Shown piece by piece: positions 7,214-16,337 of a stretch of DNA of 35,118 bases. The stretch lies in NCBI GenBank assembly GCA_002439605.1, contig DJOI01000062.1, forward strand, positions 1 through 35,118, read 5' to 3'. Origin of the DNA: Candidatus Segatella mututuai. Its GTDB lineage: Bacteria > Bacteroidota > Bacteroidia > Bacteroidales > Bacteroidaceae. The notes below the pieces were generated by a model, which saw only the letters and a list, made by a program, of their open reading frames with translations, had not been told where the DNA came from and did not search any database. Made by a program: the position numbers and the translations under genes. Position 1 is the first letter of the stretch; each line of letters starts with the position of its first letter.

Positions 7214-8326
7214 TTATTTTACTATTCCTTTCTCCAAATATTCTTCGAGATTGCAGCGTACCTTCTGACCTGCCTCCTCGGCGGCAACCTTCGCCATGTC
7301 GCTATCGACCATGACCTTCACCAAATCCTCGAAAGAGGTCGTGTTAGGATTCCAGTTAAGCTTGGCCTTCGCCTTGGTCGGGTCGCCCCAAAGGTTGACA
7401 ACATCCGTGGGACGATAGAAGTCGGGAGAAACCTCTACGAGAGTTTTGCCAATCAGTTCCTCAGGACCTTCCACACAGATACCCTTCTCATTCTCGCCTT
7501 TGCCTTCCCATTTCAGTTCGATTCCAACATAGTGGAACGCCAACTGGGCGAACTCACGTACAGAGTGTTGCTTGCCCGTGGCGATAACGAAATCCTCAGG
7601 CTTGTCGTGCTGGAGAATGAGCCACATGCATTCCACATAGTCCTTGGCATAGCCCCAGTCGCGGAGAGAGTCGAGGTTGCCGAGATAGAGCTTGTCTTGC
7701 TTGCCCTGCTTGATGCGAGCGGCAGCGAGGGTGATCTTACGGGTTACGAAGGTCTCGCCACGACGCTCACTCTCATGATTGAAGAGAATGCCGGAGCAGC
7801 AGAACATATTGTATGCATCACGATACTCCTTCACAATCCAAAAGCCATACAACTTGGCAACTGCGTATGGAGAATAGGGATGGAAAGGAGTGTTCTCGTT
7901 CTGAGGCACCTCCTCCACCTTGCCATACAGCTCTGAAGTAGAAGCCTGATACATACGGCAAGTGTCCCCCAGTCCACACTGGCGGATTGCCTCCAAGATG
8001 CGGAGCACACCTGTGGCATCCACATCGGCAGTAAACTCCGGGGAGTCGAAACTCACCTGTACGTGGCTCTGTGCCGCAAGGTTATAAACTTCGGTTGGCT
8101 TTACCTTGTTCACCACCTGAATAAGGCTCATAGAGTCACCAAGGTCGGCATAGTGAAGGTGGAAGTGTGGCCTCCCCTCCAAGTGGGCGATACGCTCACG
8201 ATAGTCGGTGGAAGAACGGCGGATAGTACCGTGTACATCATAACCTTTTTCCAACAACAACTCCGCCAAGTATGAGCCATCCTGACCAGTGATACCCGTG
8301 ACAAGGGCTACTTTTCTTTGTTCCAT
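7214..8326 (-). CDS. gmd: GDP-mannose 4,6-dehydratase
   Basis: 370 aa extended SDR dehydratase producing GDP-4-keto-6-deoxy-D-mannose, the first step to GDP-L-fucose. It shows the NADP-binding GITGQDGSYLAE (11-22), the active-site segment STSELYG (129-135) with the Thr/Glu pair typical of Gmd, and Y154-x3-K158 in YSPYAVAK. Length is normal for the family. It is followed by fcl on the same strand with an 87-bp gap, so the two are probably cotranscribed from the promoter at 8384-8415. Confidence 0.95.
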   Translation of the reverse strand: MEQRKVALVTGITGQDGSYLAELLLEKGYDVHGTIRRSSTDYRERIAHLEGRPHFHLHYADLGDSMSLIQVVNKVKPTEVYNLAAQSHVQVSFDSPEFTADVDATGVLRILEAIRQCGLGDTCRMYQASTSELYGKVEEVPQNENTPFHPYSPYAVAKLYGFWIVKEYRDAYNMFCCSGILFNHESERRGETFVTRKITLAAARIKQGKQDKLYLGNLDSLRDWGYAKDYVECMWLILQHDKPEDFVIATGKQHSVREFAQLAFHYVGIELKWEGKGENEKGICVEGPEELIGKTLVEVSPDFYRPTDVVNLWGDPTKAKAKLNWNPNTTSFEDLVKVMVDSDMAKVAAEEAGQKVRCNLEEYLEKGIVK

Positions 8327-8383
8327 TTATTCTCTTTTTAAATTTTCAGTTTTAATAAAAACAATATACGCCATTCAATGTTG

Positions 8384-8415
8384 CAAATGTACGACTTTTT
8401 ATACAAATATTCAAG
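8384..8415 (-). promoter_or_regulatory. Promoter of gmd-fcl
   Basis: On the minus strand TACATTTG (8384-8391) matches TAnnTTTG. CTTG (8412-8415), one base off TTTG, lies 20 bp upstream. The box is about 58 bp before the gmd start. Confidence 0.5.
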
Positions 8416-8424
8416 CTTTTACAC

Positions 8425-9912
8425 TCAAAAAACTATATTCTTAGCCTCATGTTCGGAAGATTCACAGGTTTGCTCCTTGGGCCAGTTGACCAAGAACAGT
8501 TTGTCTGTGGCACGTGTGAAGGCCGTATAGAGCCAATGTATATAGTCTGGAGTAAGCATGTCGTCGGTCATATATCCCTGGTCTACATACACATGCGACC
8601 ACTGGCCTCCCTGCGCCTTATGACAGGTCACGGCATAGGCGTACTTGATTTGCAGGGCGTTGAAATAAGTATCCTGGCGAATGGACTTCATGCGGTCGGC
8701 CTTCAGAGGGACAAAATGCTGATAATCTTCATCCACCAGCCTGAAGAGCTGCTCCTGCTGCTCGTGCGTAAGAGCTGGAGCATCGCTCTGCAACGTGTCG
8801 AGCAACCCCGTCACCCGCATCTCGTAATCATCATAGTCAGGAAACAGCAACAGCAATGTGGCAAAACGAAAGCCATACAGCTCGATATAGTTGCTCACCC
8901 GCAACACTTTCGCCCTGTCGCCATTGGCAAGAAAGGAAGGAACCGTATTAGCACTTTCCGCCCCACTCTCCGCCTTCTCCTTCTCTGCCCAAAAGTAATT
9001 GTTTTTCACGATCATGAGCATATCGCCCGAAGAAAGTTCCTCCTCACGGTCGAGCACCATGTTTCTTATACCATTATTATATATGTTGGCCCGTTTGTTG
9101 CTACGTGTAATGACCATTGTCTCGTCCAGCCCCACATGATGATAGCTGTCGCCAATACTCTCCACAAGCTCAGCACCTGGCAGCATCACGATATCGGCAA
9201 ATCCCTTGAAGCGTATCAGCGGAAGTCCTGTCGCCGCATCATGGGTTATCATCTGTCTGATAATGGTAGCATTATAGAGAATGCCAGAAGCCTGGCTCTG
9301 CCGCAACACCTCATTGAGGTCGCACTCATAAACTTTTAGCCCGTAACTCTCCATGACAGACGCATTAAGAGCAGGCGACTCTTCCTCGCCAACAGGGGGC
9401 AACTGCGCCATGTCGCCTATAAGCAACAAACGATCGTTATGCCCCTGGTACACAAACTTTACCAAGTCGTCGAGCAGACATCCGCTACCAAAATTTGTTC
9501 CACCCAAGCCCATATTGGCTATCATCGAGGCCTCGTCCACCATGAAGAGCGTATCGGTATATAGATTGTCGTTAAGACTAAACTGCCCGTCAACACCTGC
9601 AAAAGCTTTCTCGCGATAGATACGGCGATGAATGGTATAGGCAGGGGAACCGCTGTTCTGCGAGAACACCTTGGCGGCCCTGCCTGTAGGAGCAAGGAGC
9701 ATCACCTTTTGGCGTATCTGCCGCAAGGTACGCACGATGGCTCCCGAAAGCGAGGTCTTTCCCGTACCGGCACTGCCTCGCAATATCATCACCACTCGAG
9801 GATCGATGTCAGTCAGAAAACTAACAAAAGTATCGAGCGCATGTCCCTGCTCCTGCGTAGGAGCAAAGCCAAACTGTTGCAATATCTTATATTTTAAGGC
9901 TTCAATGACCAT
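8425..9912 (-). CDS. RecD/Dda-like SF1 ATP-dependent DNA helicase
   Basis: 495 aa. Walker A GSAGTGKT (46-53), Walker B VDEAS (125-129), and near the C-terminus VTCHKAQGGQW, the UvrD_C_2 motif with Q and G typical of RecD and phage T4 Dda helicases, followed by YTAFTRA (motif VI). The size fits stand-alone Dda-like helicases rather than RecD of RecBCD, and no RecB/RecC genes are nearby. Likely role: 5'-3' DNA unwinding in repair or replication (family knowledge). It is transcribed divergently from a small membrane-protein gene through a compact shared promoter region at 9930-9952. Confidence 0.9.
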   Translation of the reverse strand: MVIEALKYKILQQFGFAPTQEQGHALDTFVSFLTDIDPRVVMILRGSAGTGKTSLSGAIVRTLRQIRQKVMLLAPTGRAAKVFSQNSGSPAYTIHRRIYREKAFAGVDGQFSLNDNLYTDTLFMVDEASMIANMGLGGTNFGSGCLLDDLVKFVYQGHNDRLLLIGDMAQLPPVGEEESPALNASVMESYGLKVYECDLNEVLRQSQASGILYNATIIRQMITHDAATGLPLIRFKGFADIVMLPGAELVESIGDSYHHVGLDETMVITRSNKRANIYNNGIRNMVLDREEELSSGDMLMIVKNNYFWAEKEKAESGAESANTVPSFLANGDRAKVLRVSNYIELYGFRFATLLLLFPDYDDYEMRVTGLLDTLQSDAPALTHEQQEQLFRLVDEDYQHFVPLKADRMKSIRQDTYFNALQIKYAYAVTCHKAQGGQWSHVYVDQGYMTDDMLTPDYIHWLYTAFTRATDKLFLVNWPKEQTCESSEHEAKNIVF

Positions 9913-9929
9913 AACTCAAAAAAAAATTG

Positions 9930-9952
9930 TATCTTTGCACCATGCAAAAGTA
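9930..9952. promoter_or_regulatory. Overlapping divergent -7 boxes
   Basis: TATCTTTG at 9930-9937 faces right, towards the gene at 9968. TACTTTTG on the minus strand at 9945-9952 faces left, towards the helicase at 9912. Their inner parts form the palindrome TTTGCA-CCA-TGCAAA. Both predicted leaders are only about 20-30 nt. Confidence 0.6.
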
Positions 9953-9967
9953 ACAATACTTTTTGAA

Positions 9968-10447
9968 ATGAGAAAGAAAATAAGCAACAATTCTATCCTG
10001 GCAGCCTGTGTGCTCACGATGCTGATGCTCTGCCTGCTGAGTGTATGGCAGCCCATCCACTTCCAGAGAGAAAAGGAGCAAAGGGAGGCAGCTGTGAAAC
10101 AAAGGCTCATGACCATAAGAACCGCAGAGGAGAACTACAGGAAACGCCACGGAACCTACACAGGTGATTTCGCCACGCTTATAAAAGGGAAATGGATTGA
10201 CAAGGAAATGCAGTACATCCCCTTCTCTGACAACAGGAAATTCTCACTCTCGGCTACTACCATCGTAACAAAAAACGGCAAGCAAATACCGCTGATGGAA
10301 TGTGGGGCCACATACGATGAATATCTGGTTGGACTCAACGAAGATGCCATACAGCAGGAAACCGACAATGCCAACATGGATGGACGATACCCAGGGCTAA
10401 AAATAGGAGACATCACAACAAACAACGACAATGCAGGCAACTGGTAA
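9968..10447 (+). CDS. Small single-pass membrane protein, pilin-like N-terminus, function unknown
   Basis: 159 aa from the ATG at 9968; the open frame extends further left but that part lies within the helicase gene. Residues about 9-28 form one hydrophobic segment (ILAACVLTMLMLCLLSVW). After it comes a charged helix and a segment (RTAEENYRKRHGTYTGDF) that resembles the post-helix region of type IV pilin-like or GspG-like proteins. That resemblance is weak and I do not assign the family. The C-terminus is rich in Asn and Asp. The gene overlaps the following DUF3822 gene by 17 bp, so the two are probably translationally coupled. It probably sits in the inner membrane with an exported C-terminal domain. 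Confidence 0.75.
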   Translation: MRKKISNNSILAACVLTMLMLCLLSVWQPIHFQREKEQREAAVKQRLMTIRTAEENYRKRHGTYTGDFATLIKGKWIDKEMQYIPFSDNRKFSLSATTIVTKNGKQIPLMECGATYDEYLVGLNEDAIQQETDNANMDGRYPGLKIGDITTNNDNAGNW

Positions 10448-11246
10448 CAACAACACGACAAAACTTACACAGGCACGACTCACTATCCGTGCCAGCAAGA
10501 ACAGCCTCAGCTTCTCAGTAGCAGAAGGCGAACGACAAGTGACATATGAGCCTTACGCCATGAAAAGCGGAGTATCAATGGCCGCCAACCTAAGACAGGC
10601 TTTCAAGGAAAGCGAACTGCTGTCGCGAAGGTACAAGAAGGCACGCCTCTTCATCGATGCCCCAGTCTTGCTCGTCCCTGTCGACGAGTTTGATGAGAAA
10701 GAGAAAGAACTATTCTATCAATATAGTTTCGAGGATCACGAGAGCGACATCATCATTCACCGTGTACAGCCACAACTCAATGTCGTGGCACTATTTCCAC
10801 TCAACAAAGACTTAAGAACGGTGATGGAAGACAACTTTACAGATGTACGCTTCACTCCAATACTACAACCCGTATGGAACCATATGCACCAACGCTGCTT
10901 CGTAGGATTGCAGAAGAAGCTTTTCGCCTATTTCCACGATGGCAAACTCGACATTTTCGGCTTTGATAAAAACCGGTTCAAGTTCTTCAACTCCTATGCC
11001 ACCACACACGCCAAGGATGCTATCTACTTCATTTTGTATGTGTGGAAACAACTCGGCATGGACCAGAGAAAAGACGAACTGCACATTGTGGGCGATGTCC
11101 CAGACAAAGACTGGTTCGTCCACAACACCAAGCTCTACATACAGAAAACTTATGTTCTCAATCCAGCTGCAGAATTCAACAGAGCACCGCTTACCGAAAT
11201 CAAGAACATTCCCTTCGACCTGCAGGCACTATACCTCAGCAAGTAG
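10431..11246 (+). CDS. DUF3822 family protein
   Basis: 271 aa, recognised as DUF3822 by its overall pattern, including the conserved middle part (VYVWKQLG-like segment LYVWKQLGMDQ) and its position directly before rsmD, which is common in Bacteroidota. The family has an actin/ASKHA-like predicted fold and no established function. The protein has no signal peptide or membrane segment. It begins inside the upstream gene (17 bp overlap) and ends 71 bp before rsmD, so the three plus-strand genes probably form one transcript. Confidence 0.8.
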   Translation: MQATGNNNTTKLTQARLTIRASKNSLSFSVAEGERQVTYEPYAMKSGVSMAANLRQAFKESELLSRRYKKARLFIDAPVLLVPVDEFDEKEKELFYQYSFEDHESDIIIHRVQPQLNVVALFPLNKDLRTVMEDNFTDVRFTPILQPVWNHMHQRCFVGLQKKLFAYFHDGKLDIFGFDKNRFKFFNSYATTHAKDAIYFILYVWKQLGMDQRKDELHIVGDVPDKDWFVHNTKLYIQKTYVLNPAAEFNRAPLTEIKNIPFDLQALYLSK

Positions 11247-11317
11247 GAAACATTAAAAGGGATGACTCGCTCTATTTTTTCACCAGTACATCAAACAAAT
11301 ATCACACCCAAGAACGA

Positions 11318-11848
11318 ATGCGCATCATAACAGGACAATATAAAGGAAGACATTTTGACATTCCACGTACCTTCAAGGCACGCCCCACTACCGATTTTGC
11401 CAAAGAGAACATCTTTAATGTGCTACAAGGATATATAGACTTTGAAGATGCTATGGCCCTCGACCTCTTTGCTGGCACAGGCAGCATATCGCTCGAACTG
11501 GTCTCGAGAGGCTGCAGCAGAGTGGTAAGTGTAGAAGCCGACAGAGATCATGCTAACTTCATACGTCAATGCTTCAAGAAGTTAGGCGATGAGAGGGACT
11601 TGCTCATCCGTGGCGATGTGTTCAGGTTTCTGAAGAGTTGCCACCAGAAGTTCGACTTCATCTTTGCCGATCCTCCTTATGCACTCAAGGAACTGCCCGA
11701 AATTCCACAATATATATTCGAAGGCGACTTGCTCAACGAGAAAGGCATCTTTGTATTCGAACATGGAAAGAACTACGACTTCTCAGCCCATCCTCGCTTC
11801 TTGGAGCACAGAAGCTACGGCAGCGTGAACTTTTCTATTTTCAGATAA
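11318..11848 (+). CDS. rsmD: 16S rRNA (guanine(966)-N(2))-methyltransferase
   Basis: 176 aa. It starts MRIITGQYKGR and shows the RsmD hallmarks: RPTTDFAKENIFN (22-34), AdoMet loop DLFAGTGSIS (49-58) and catalytic DPPY (118-121). It methylates N2 of G966 in 16S rRNA during 30S assembly. I chose the ATG at 11318 because the family motif starts right there; the longer open frame upstream lies within the DUF3822 gene. It ends convergently, 52 bp from cls, with no clear terminator between them. Confidence 0.93.
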   Translation: MRIITGQYKGRHFDIPRTFKARPTTDFAKENIFNVLQGYIDFEDAMALDLFAGTGSISLELVSRGCSRVVSVEADRDHANFIRQCFKKLGDERDLLIRGDVFRFLKSCHQKFDFIFADPPYALKELPEIPQYIFEGDLLNEKGIFVFEHGKNYDFSAHPRFLEHRSYGSVNFSIFR

Positions 11849-11900
11849 TCCTCAAAAGGGAACAAACTCGCCGAGCACCAGACAATCTGCAGAAGATATT

Positions 11901-13325
11901 CTACAATAAGGGTGACAACAGCCTTACTACCGACTCGAAGAGACGCTTTAGGAAAGGACGCTTGATATAATAAGTAACGTCGTCGGTCAACAGACTATGA
12001 GCCTCGTCGTTCTGGAATATACTCTTGATTCGCAAGGCCATGTCCGTATCGTAGAAGAATGCATTGGCTTCGAAGTTGTTCTCAAAACTGCGGAAGTCTA
12101 CATTCGTACTTCCACACGAACATATCTTGTCATCGCTCACCAACAGTTTGCTATGGTTGAAACCAGCCTGGTACAAATACACTTTCACCCCAGCCTCTAT
12201 GGCTTCCATCATATATGAGCGTGACGCCCATTCCACAAGCCGGGCATCGGTATGGCGAGGCACCATCAGCCTGACATCCACACCAGCTAAAGCTGCCGTA
12301 CGCATAGCAAAGAGCACGGGCTCTGTCGGTAGAAAATAAGGTGTTTCAATATATACATAGTGCTGTGCTTGCAACAAAATGCGCACATAACCCTGCATAA
12401 TGTCGGGCCATGGAGCTACAGGACTACTTGTCACAACCTGTACCAAACAGTTGCTGTGGATAGCAGCATCTACAGGTGGATAATAATGTCGGTCAGTAAT
12501 GAGCGTACGATCTACAAAATACCAGTCTACCAAGAAAGCTCTCTGTATGGCATAAACACCACCTCCCTCTATGCGCAAATGTGTGTCACGCCAGGCTCTT
12601 CCGCCTTGTCCTTTCACATAACGAAGCGCTAAGTTCATTCCTCCGATGAAGCCCACCTTGCCATCTACCACGCACAACTTTCTGTGGTTACGATAGTTCA
12701 CCTTGCTGGTAAAGGCAGGGAATCGTACAGGCATAAAGGCGTGAACATCAATTCCTGCATTGCGCATACGTTCAAAGAAAGAATCGCTCACACGCCAGCA
12801 CCCCACATCATCATATATCAGCCGCACCTCTACCCCCTCTTTTGCCTTGTCCATCAAGGCATCGGCTACAAGATTTCCCAAAGGGTCGTCTTCGATAATA
12901 TAGGTATCCAAGTGTATGTGTTGCTCAGCCTTGCCGATGGCATGCAACAGTCCAAACACAAAGCCATAACCATCTGTATAAACATCCACCAGATTGTCTT
13001 TGAACGGAAGTGCCCAGTTTTGGTTGGCGAAAAGGCGCATCAAGGGCTGGTTGTCAGCAGGCAGATGAAGATTTTCCTGCTCGGCAAACTCCAACATTGA
13101 ACGCTTGGTGAGCTGATCCATAGAACGATTGCTGATGAGACGCTGCTTGCGAATATCCTGGCCGAAGAACACATAGAGCATGATTCCAAGAAAAGGTATA
13201 AAGAGTAGTACCATAATCCAGGCTATGGCCTTCGCTGGCTGTTTATTGTCCATCAACACCGCCACAACCGTGGGAATGGTAAGCAGCGCATACACTAACA
13301 AATATATCCAATGGAAATATATCAT
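11901..13325 (-). CDS. cls: Cardiolipin synthase (phospholipase D superfamily)
   Basis: 474 aa. Two N-terminal membrane segments (about 5-25 and 33-55) are followed by two HKD active-site motifs: H214-x-K216-x4-D221 (NHRKLCVVDG) and H391-x-K393-x4-D398 (NHSKLLVSDD). Length and layout fit bacterial ClsA-type enzymes, which condense two phosphatidylglycerols into cardiolipin at the inner membrane. It lies 37 bp downstream of dnaG on the same strand and probably shares its transcript. Confidence 0.93.
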   Translation of the reverse strand: MIYFHWIYLLVYALLTIPTVVAVLMDNKQPAKAIAWIMVLLFIPFLGIMLYVFFGQDIRKQRLISNRSMDQLTKRSMLEFAEQENLHLPADNQPLMRLFANQNWALPFKDNLVDVYTDGYGFVFGLLHAIGKAEQHIHLDTYIIEDDPLGNLVADALMDKAKEGVEVRLIYDDVGCWRVSDSFFERMRNAGIDVHAFMPVRFPAFTSKVNYRNHRKLCVVDGKVGFIGGMNLALRYVKGQGGRAWRDTHLRIEGGGVYAIQRAFLVDWYFVDRTLITDRHYYPPVDAAIHSNCLVQVVTSSPVAPWPDIMQGYVRILLQAQHYVYIETPYFLPTEPVLFAMRTAALAGVDVRLMVPRHTDARLVEWASRSYMMEAIEAGVKVYLYQAGFNHSKLLVSDDKICSCGSTNVDFRSFENNFEANAFFYDTDMALRIKSIFQNDEAHSLLTDDVTYYIKRPFLKRLFESVVRLLSPLL

Positions 13326-13362
13326 ACTACCTTTCTTTTTCCTCCCTCACTTCTCTTCGTTT

Positions 13363-15321
13363 TCAATTAAAGATGAAGTTGGTCTGTGTCGCCAACAGAC
13401 TATTCATCTGCTTCAACTTGGTAAATTCCGCCACAAGTTCCATATTATCGGGCTCCTTCACAAACTGCTGACGAACCTCTGTCAGGCGCTGTGCTATGTA
13501 ATGAGTACGGAAGCACAGCATGTCCTTGAGCACCATCTGCCTAAGCTTTTCTGAATCCAGCTTTAGCTGAAGACTTGCCGTCGACACCTCCTGCTCGCCT
13601 GTCATCATGCCTGCCAGTTGGCTCACCGCCGGGTCGGTATGATTGGCAAAGTATGTTTCCGCCTTGAAGCCTTCGTCGCCCATATGCTCCACCGCCTCAT
13701 GCAATACCTTATTATATATAGGGTTATGAAATTCGAAACCGTCGCCCTGCATGTCGAGCATGATGTATTGTGCCACAGGCAGCTCCACCTCCTGCTGTTC
13801 AGAGTCCTTCACGACAATGGGTTCCTCGCCATGATGAATCACAATCTGTATGATGAGGTCTTCCACCTCGCGCAGTTTTTCCTCGGGAGTCATTCCTCCC
13901 AATTGTTGCCCCGACTGTATCGGCTGCTGCACAACAGAATTGCGCAAGCCTGCAGCACGCCGCTCTTCCTTTACCTGTTCGCTGAGACCATTGCGTACAA
14001 AGTTGTTGAGCGCATTCACTATAATGGCTTCACTCACTCCCAAGCGGTGCGAACAGTCTGTAATGTAGGAAGCACGTGTTATCTGATTCTTTATCTTCGA
14101 GATACTCTCCACTATCGAGTTGATGGCCTCACTTCGCTTTATGGGATCGGTAACGCCCTTGAGCATCAGATCGGTTTTAAACTGTATGAAGTCCACTTGG
14201 TTCTCTTCGATATGCTTTCTGAAGTCAGCAGCCGTATGACTGCGGGCAAAACTATCGGGATCGTTACCATCTGGCAACAAGAGCACCTTTACATTCATTT
14301 CTTCCTCAAGAAGCATGTCGGTTCCTCTCAGAGCCGCATGTATACCCGCTGCGTCACCATCATAAAGCAACACGATATTGTTGGTAAATCGATGCAGGAG
14401 CCTAATCTGATGAACGCTAAGCGCTGTTCCCGAATTGGCCACCACATTCTCTATTCCACATTGATGCATGGAGATAACATCTGTATAGCCCTCCACCATG
14501 TACACACAATTTTCTTTGGCAATGGCCTTCTTGGCCTGATAGAGTCCATAGAGCTCACGCTCTTTATGATAGATATCGCTGTCGGGCGAGTTGACATACT
14601 TTTGGTTCACACCTTTCGTACGGCTGTCGAGCACACGACCTCCGAAAGCCACCACCTTGCCACTCACGCTGAACCAAGGGAAGATGGCACGTCCCGAGAA
14701 GCGGTCAAGATACTTGTCTTCACCACTCTTGTTGGAAGCCTCGTCTTTGTCTACCTTGAAACAAAGACCCGTTGCCACCAGATACTTGGGATTATAGCCT
14801 TTCTTGACAGCCGCATCAAACAAGGCAGTCCTACTATTAGGATCGAACCCCAGCCTGAACTTGCGGATGATGTCATCGCGAAAGCCACGGCTGCGGAAGT
14901 ACTGCATACCAATGGCTCGTCCGTCCACATCGTTCTGCAGAATATCTTGGAAGTATTGCGATGCCCATTCGTTGACGATGAACATCGACTCACGCTCGCT
15001 CTCCTTCTCCTTCTCCTCACTTGTCAACTCACGCTCTTTTATCTCAATATGATACTTGTTGGCCAGCCAACGCAAGGCATCGGGATAAGTCATCTGTTCC
15101 AATTCCATGAGGAAGTTGACGGCGTTGCCCCCCTTGCCACAGGTAAAACAATGGCAGATGCCTCGTGCGGGCGAAACGGAGAAAGAAGGATGCGAATCGT
15201 TATGGAAAGGACACAAGCCAATATAGTTTACGCCACGCTTTTTGAGCGAAACAAACTCCGACACCACATCAACAATATTAGTGGCATCCAAGATTCTGGC
15301 TATGGTCGGTTTGTCTATCAT
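13363..15321 (-). CDS. dnaG: DNA primase
   Basis: 652 aa. The N-terminal CHC2 zinc finger has C37, H40, C58 and C61 (CPFH and CFTC). The TOPRIM catalytic core shows VEGYTDV with E277 and D281, then LYDGDAAG with D321 and D323. The C-terminal part would contact the replicative helicase DnaB. It makes the RNA primers for replication. The start codon shares one base with the stop of the upstream lipoprotein gene (TAATG), a translational-coupling arrangement. Confidence 0.96.
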   Translation of the reverse strand: MIDKPTIARILDATNIVDVVSEFVSLKKRGVNYIGLCPFHNDSHPSFSVSPARGICHCFTCGKGGNAVNFLMELEQMTYPDALRWLANKYHIEIKERELTSEEKEKESERESMFIVNEWASQYFQDILQNDVDGRAIGMQYFRSRGFRDDIIRKFRLGFDPNSRTALFDAAVKKGYNPKYLVATGLCFKVDKDEASNKSGEDKYLDRFSGRAIFPWFSVSGKVVAFGGRVLDSRTKGVNQKYVNSPDSDIYHKERELYGLYQAKKAIAKENCVYMVEGYTDVISMHQCGIENVVANSGTALSVHQIRLLHRFTNNIVLLYDGDAAGIHAALRGTDMLLEEEMNVKVLLLPDGNDPDSFARSHTAADFRKHIEENQVDFIQFKTDLMLKGVTDPIKRSEAINSIVESISKIKNQITRASYITDCSHRLGVSEAIIVNALNNFVRNGLSEQVKEERRAAGLRNSVVQQPIQSGQQLGGMTPEEKLREVEDLIIQIVIHHGEEPIVVKDSEQQEVELPVAQYIMLDMQGDGFEFHNPIYNKVLHEAVEHMGDEGFKAETYFANHTDPAVSQLAGMMTGEQEVSTASLQLKLDSEKLRQMVLKDMLCFRTHYIAQRLTEVRQQFVKEPDNMELVAEFTKLKQMNSLLATQTNFIFN

Positions 15322-16160
15322 TATTTCAGTTCTTGTTTCATTCTGTTGGCCTGCTTCTCTGCTGCGGCACGTGCTGCCGCATTGACATCACGAGCATTAG
15401 CATTGCGATGATAAGAGTAAATTTTGCCTTGCGAGTTGCTGAGTACCAGCGAGTCTTTCTTCATATAAACAAATGTAAGCGTATCTACAGAAGGTTTCTC
15501 ATTGAATACAACGCCCTGCATCTCGTAGCGCCCTTTCACAAGCAGCAACTTGCCATTATATGCATGCCACTCCGTATACTGTGGCACCTCGGGGTATTCC
15601 ACCGGACTGTCGTCCTCCACCGAACTATTCTGCATGACAAAGCCCACCGAACGAGCCTCGCCCATGCGTTTGAGAGTGAAGCCATACTCGCGTGGCACCA
15701 TATAGGTTTCCACTATGCTATCGGGCATATTGGCCAAGATGCGCGCCTGCCGACGGCGGGACAGATGACTCAGATCGCGTAGATGGGGCATCACTGGATA
15801 AGTCCATGTAGCCTTCAACTTGTCGAGGTCTATTACCAAACTGGCACGATTCTTCTCTCCCTCCACAGGCAACACACATATCCAGTCGCCTATCTCTATA
15901 TCGCCAAACACCTGATGCTTGCGTGTTGCCTCCAAAATGTTGTACCGCACAGGGTCTCCTCCGCTGTTAGGCAAGAGTACTACAACGCTGTCGGTACAGC
16001 CCAAACAGGCTAATCCGTAGATTGCATGGTCACCTTTGGCTGGCTTTGAGGTGCTGATGGGTAGGCTGATGTTGGCATGTAGGGGGCGTGATCCCTCCTT
16101 GCAGGCTGCAAGTAGGACTACAGCTAAAACGAGAAGCATGAAGGTCTTGTATCTATGCAT
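15321..16160 (-). CDS. Predicted lipoprotein upstream of dnaG, function unknown
   Basis: 279 aa. It starts with a type II signal peptide (MHRYKTFMLLVLAVV) ending in the lipobox LAAC, so C20 should be lipidated. The mature part has a beta-rich stretch around HAIYGLACLGCTDSVVVLL and ends in an Ala/Arg/Lys/Gln-rich helix (RAAAEKQANRMKQ). It somewhat resembles the DUF4369-containing lipoproteins of Bacteroidota, but I am not sure of that. It is first in an apparent lipoprotein-dnaG-cls operon, which mixes an envelope protein with replication and membrane-lipid genes. Confidence 0.8.
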   Translation of the reverse strand: MHRYKTFMLLVLAVVLLAACKEGSRPLHANISLPISTSKPAKGDHAIYGLACLGCTDSVVVLLPNSGGDPVRYNILEATRKHQVFGDIEIGDWICVLPVEGEKNRASLVIDLDKLKATWTYPVMPHLRDLSHLSRRRQARILANMPDSIVETYMVPREYGFTLKRMGEARSVGFVMQNSSVEDDSPVEYPEVPQYTEWHAYNGKLLLVKGRYEMQGVVFNEKPSVDTLTFVYMKKDSLVLSNSQGKIYSYHRNANARDVNAAARAAAEKQANRMKQELK

Positions 16161-16233
16161 AATTCAGACTGTTAATATAGTAATATATGAGACTTATCGA
16201 CTACAATTACTACCTTTTATCTTTATAATGATG

Positions 16234-16314
16234 CAAAGTTACTACTTTTTTCGGAAAAACGAATGAAAAAAATAGTTTTATAGATACGTACATCTATTTT
16301 TTTTAGTACTTTTG
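16234..16314. promoter_or_regulatory. Divergent -7 boxes for lipoprotein-dnaG-cls and the phosphatase gene
   Basis: TAACTTTG on the minus strand (16234-16241) serves the lipoprotein-dnaG-cls side. TACTTTTG on the plus strand (16307-16314) lies 23 bp before the phosphatase start. No good TTTG -33 element is seen for either. Confidence 0.5.
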
Positions 16315-16337
16315 TAAGCAAAAACTATCGAATCCAC

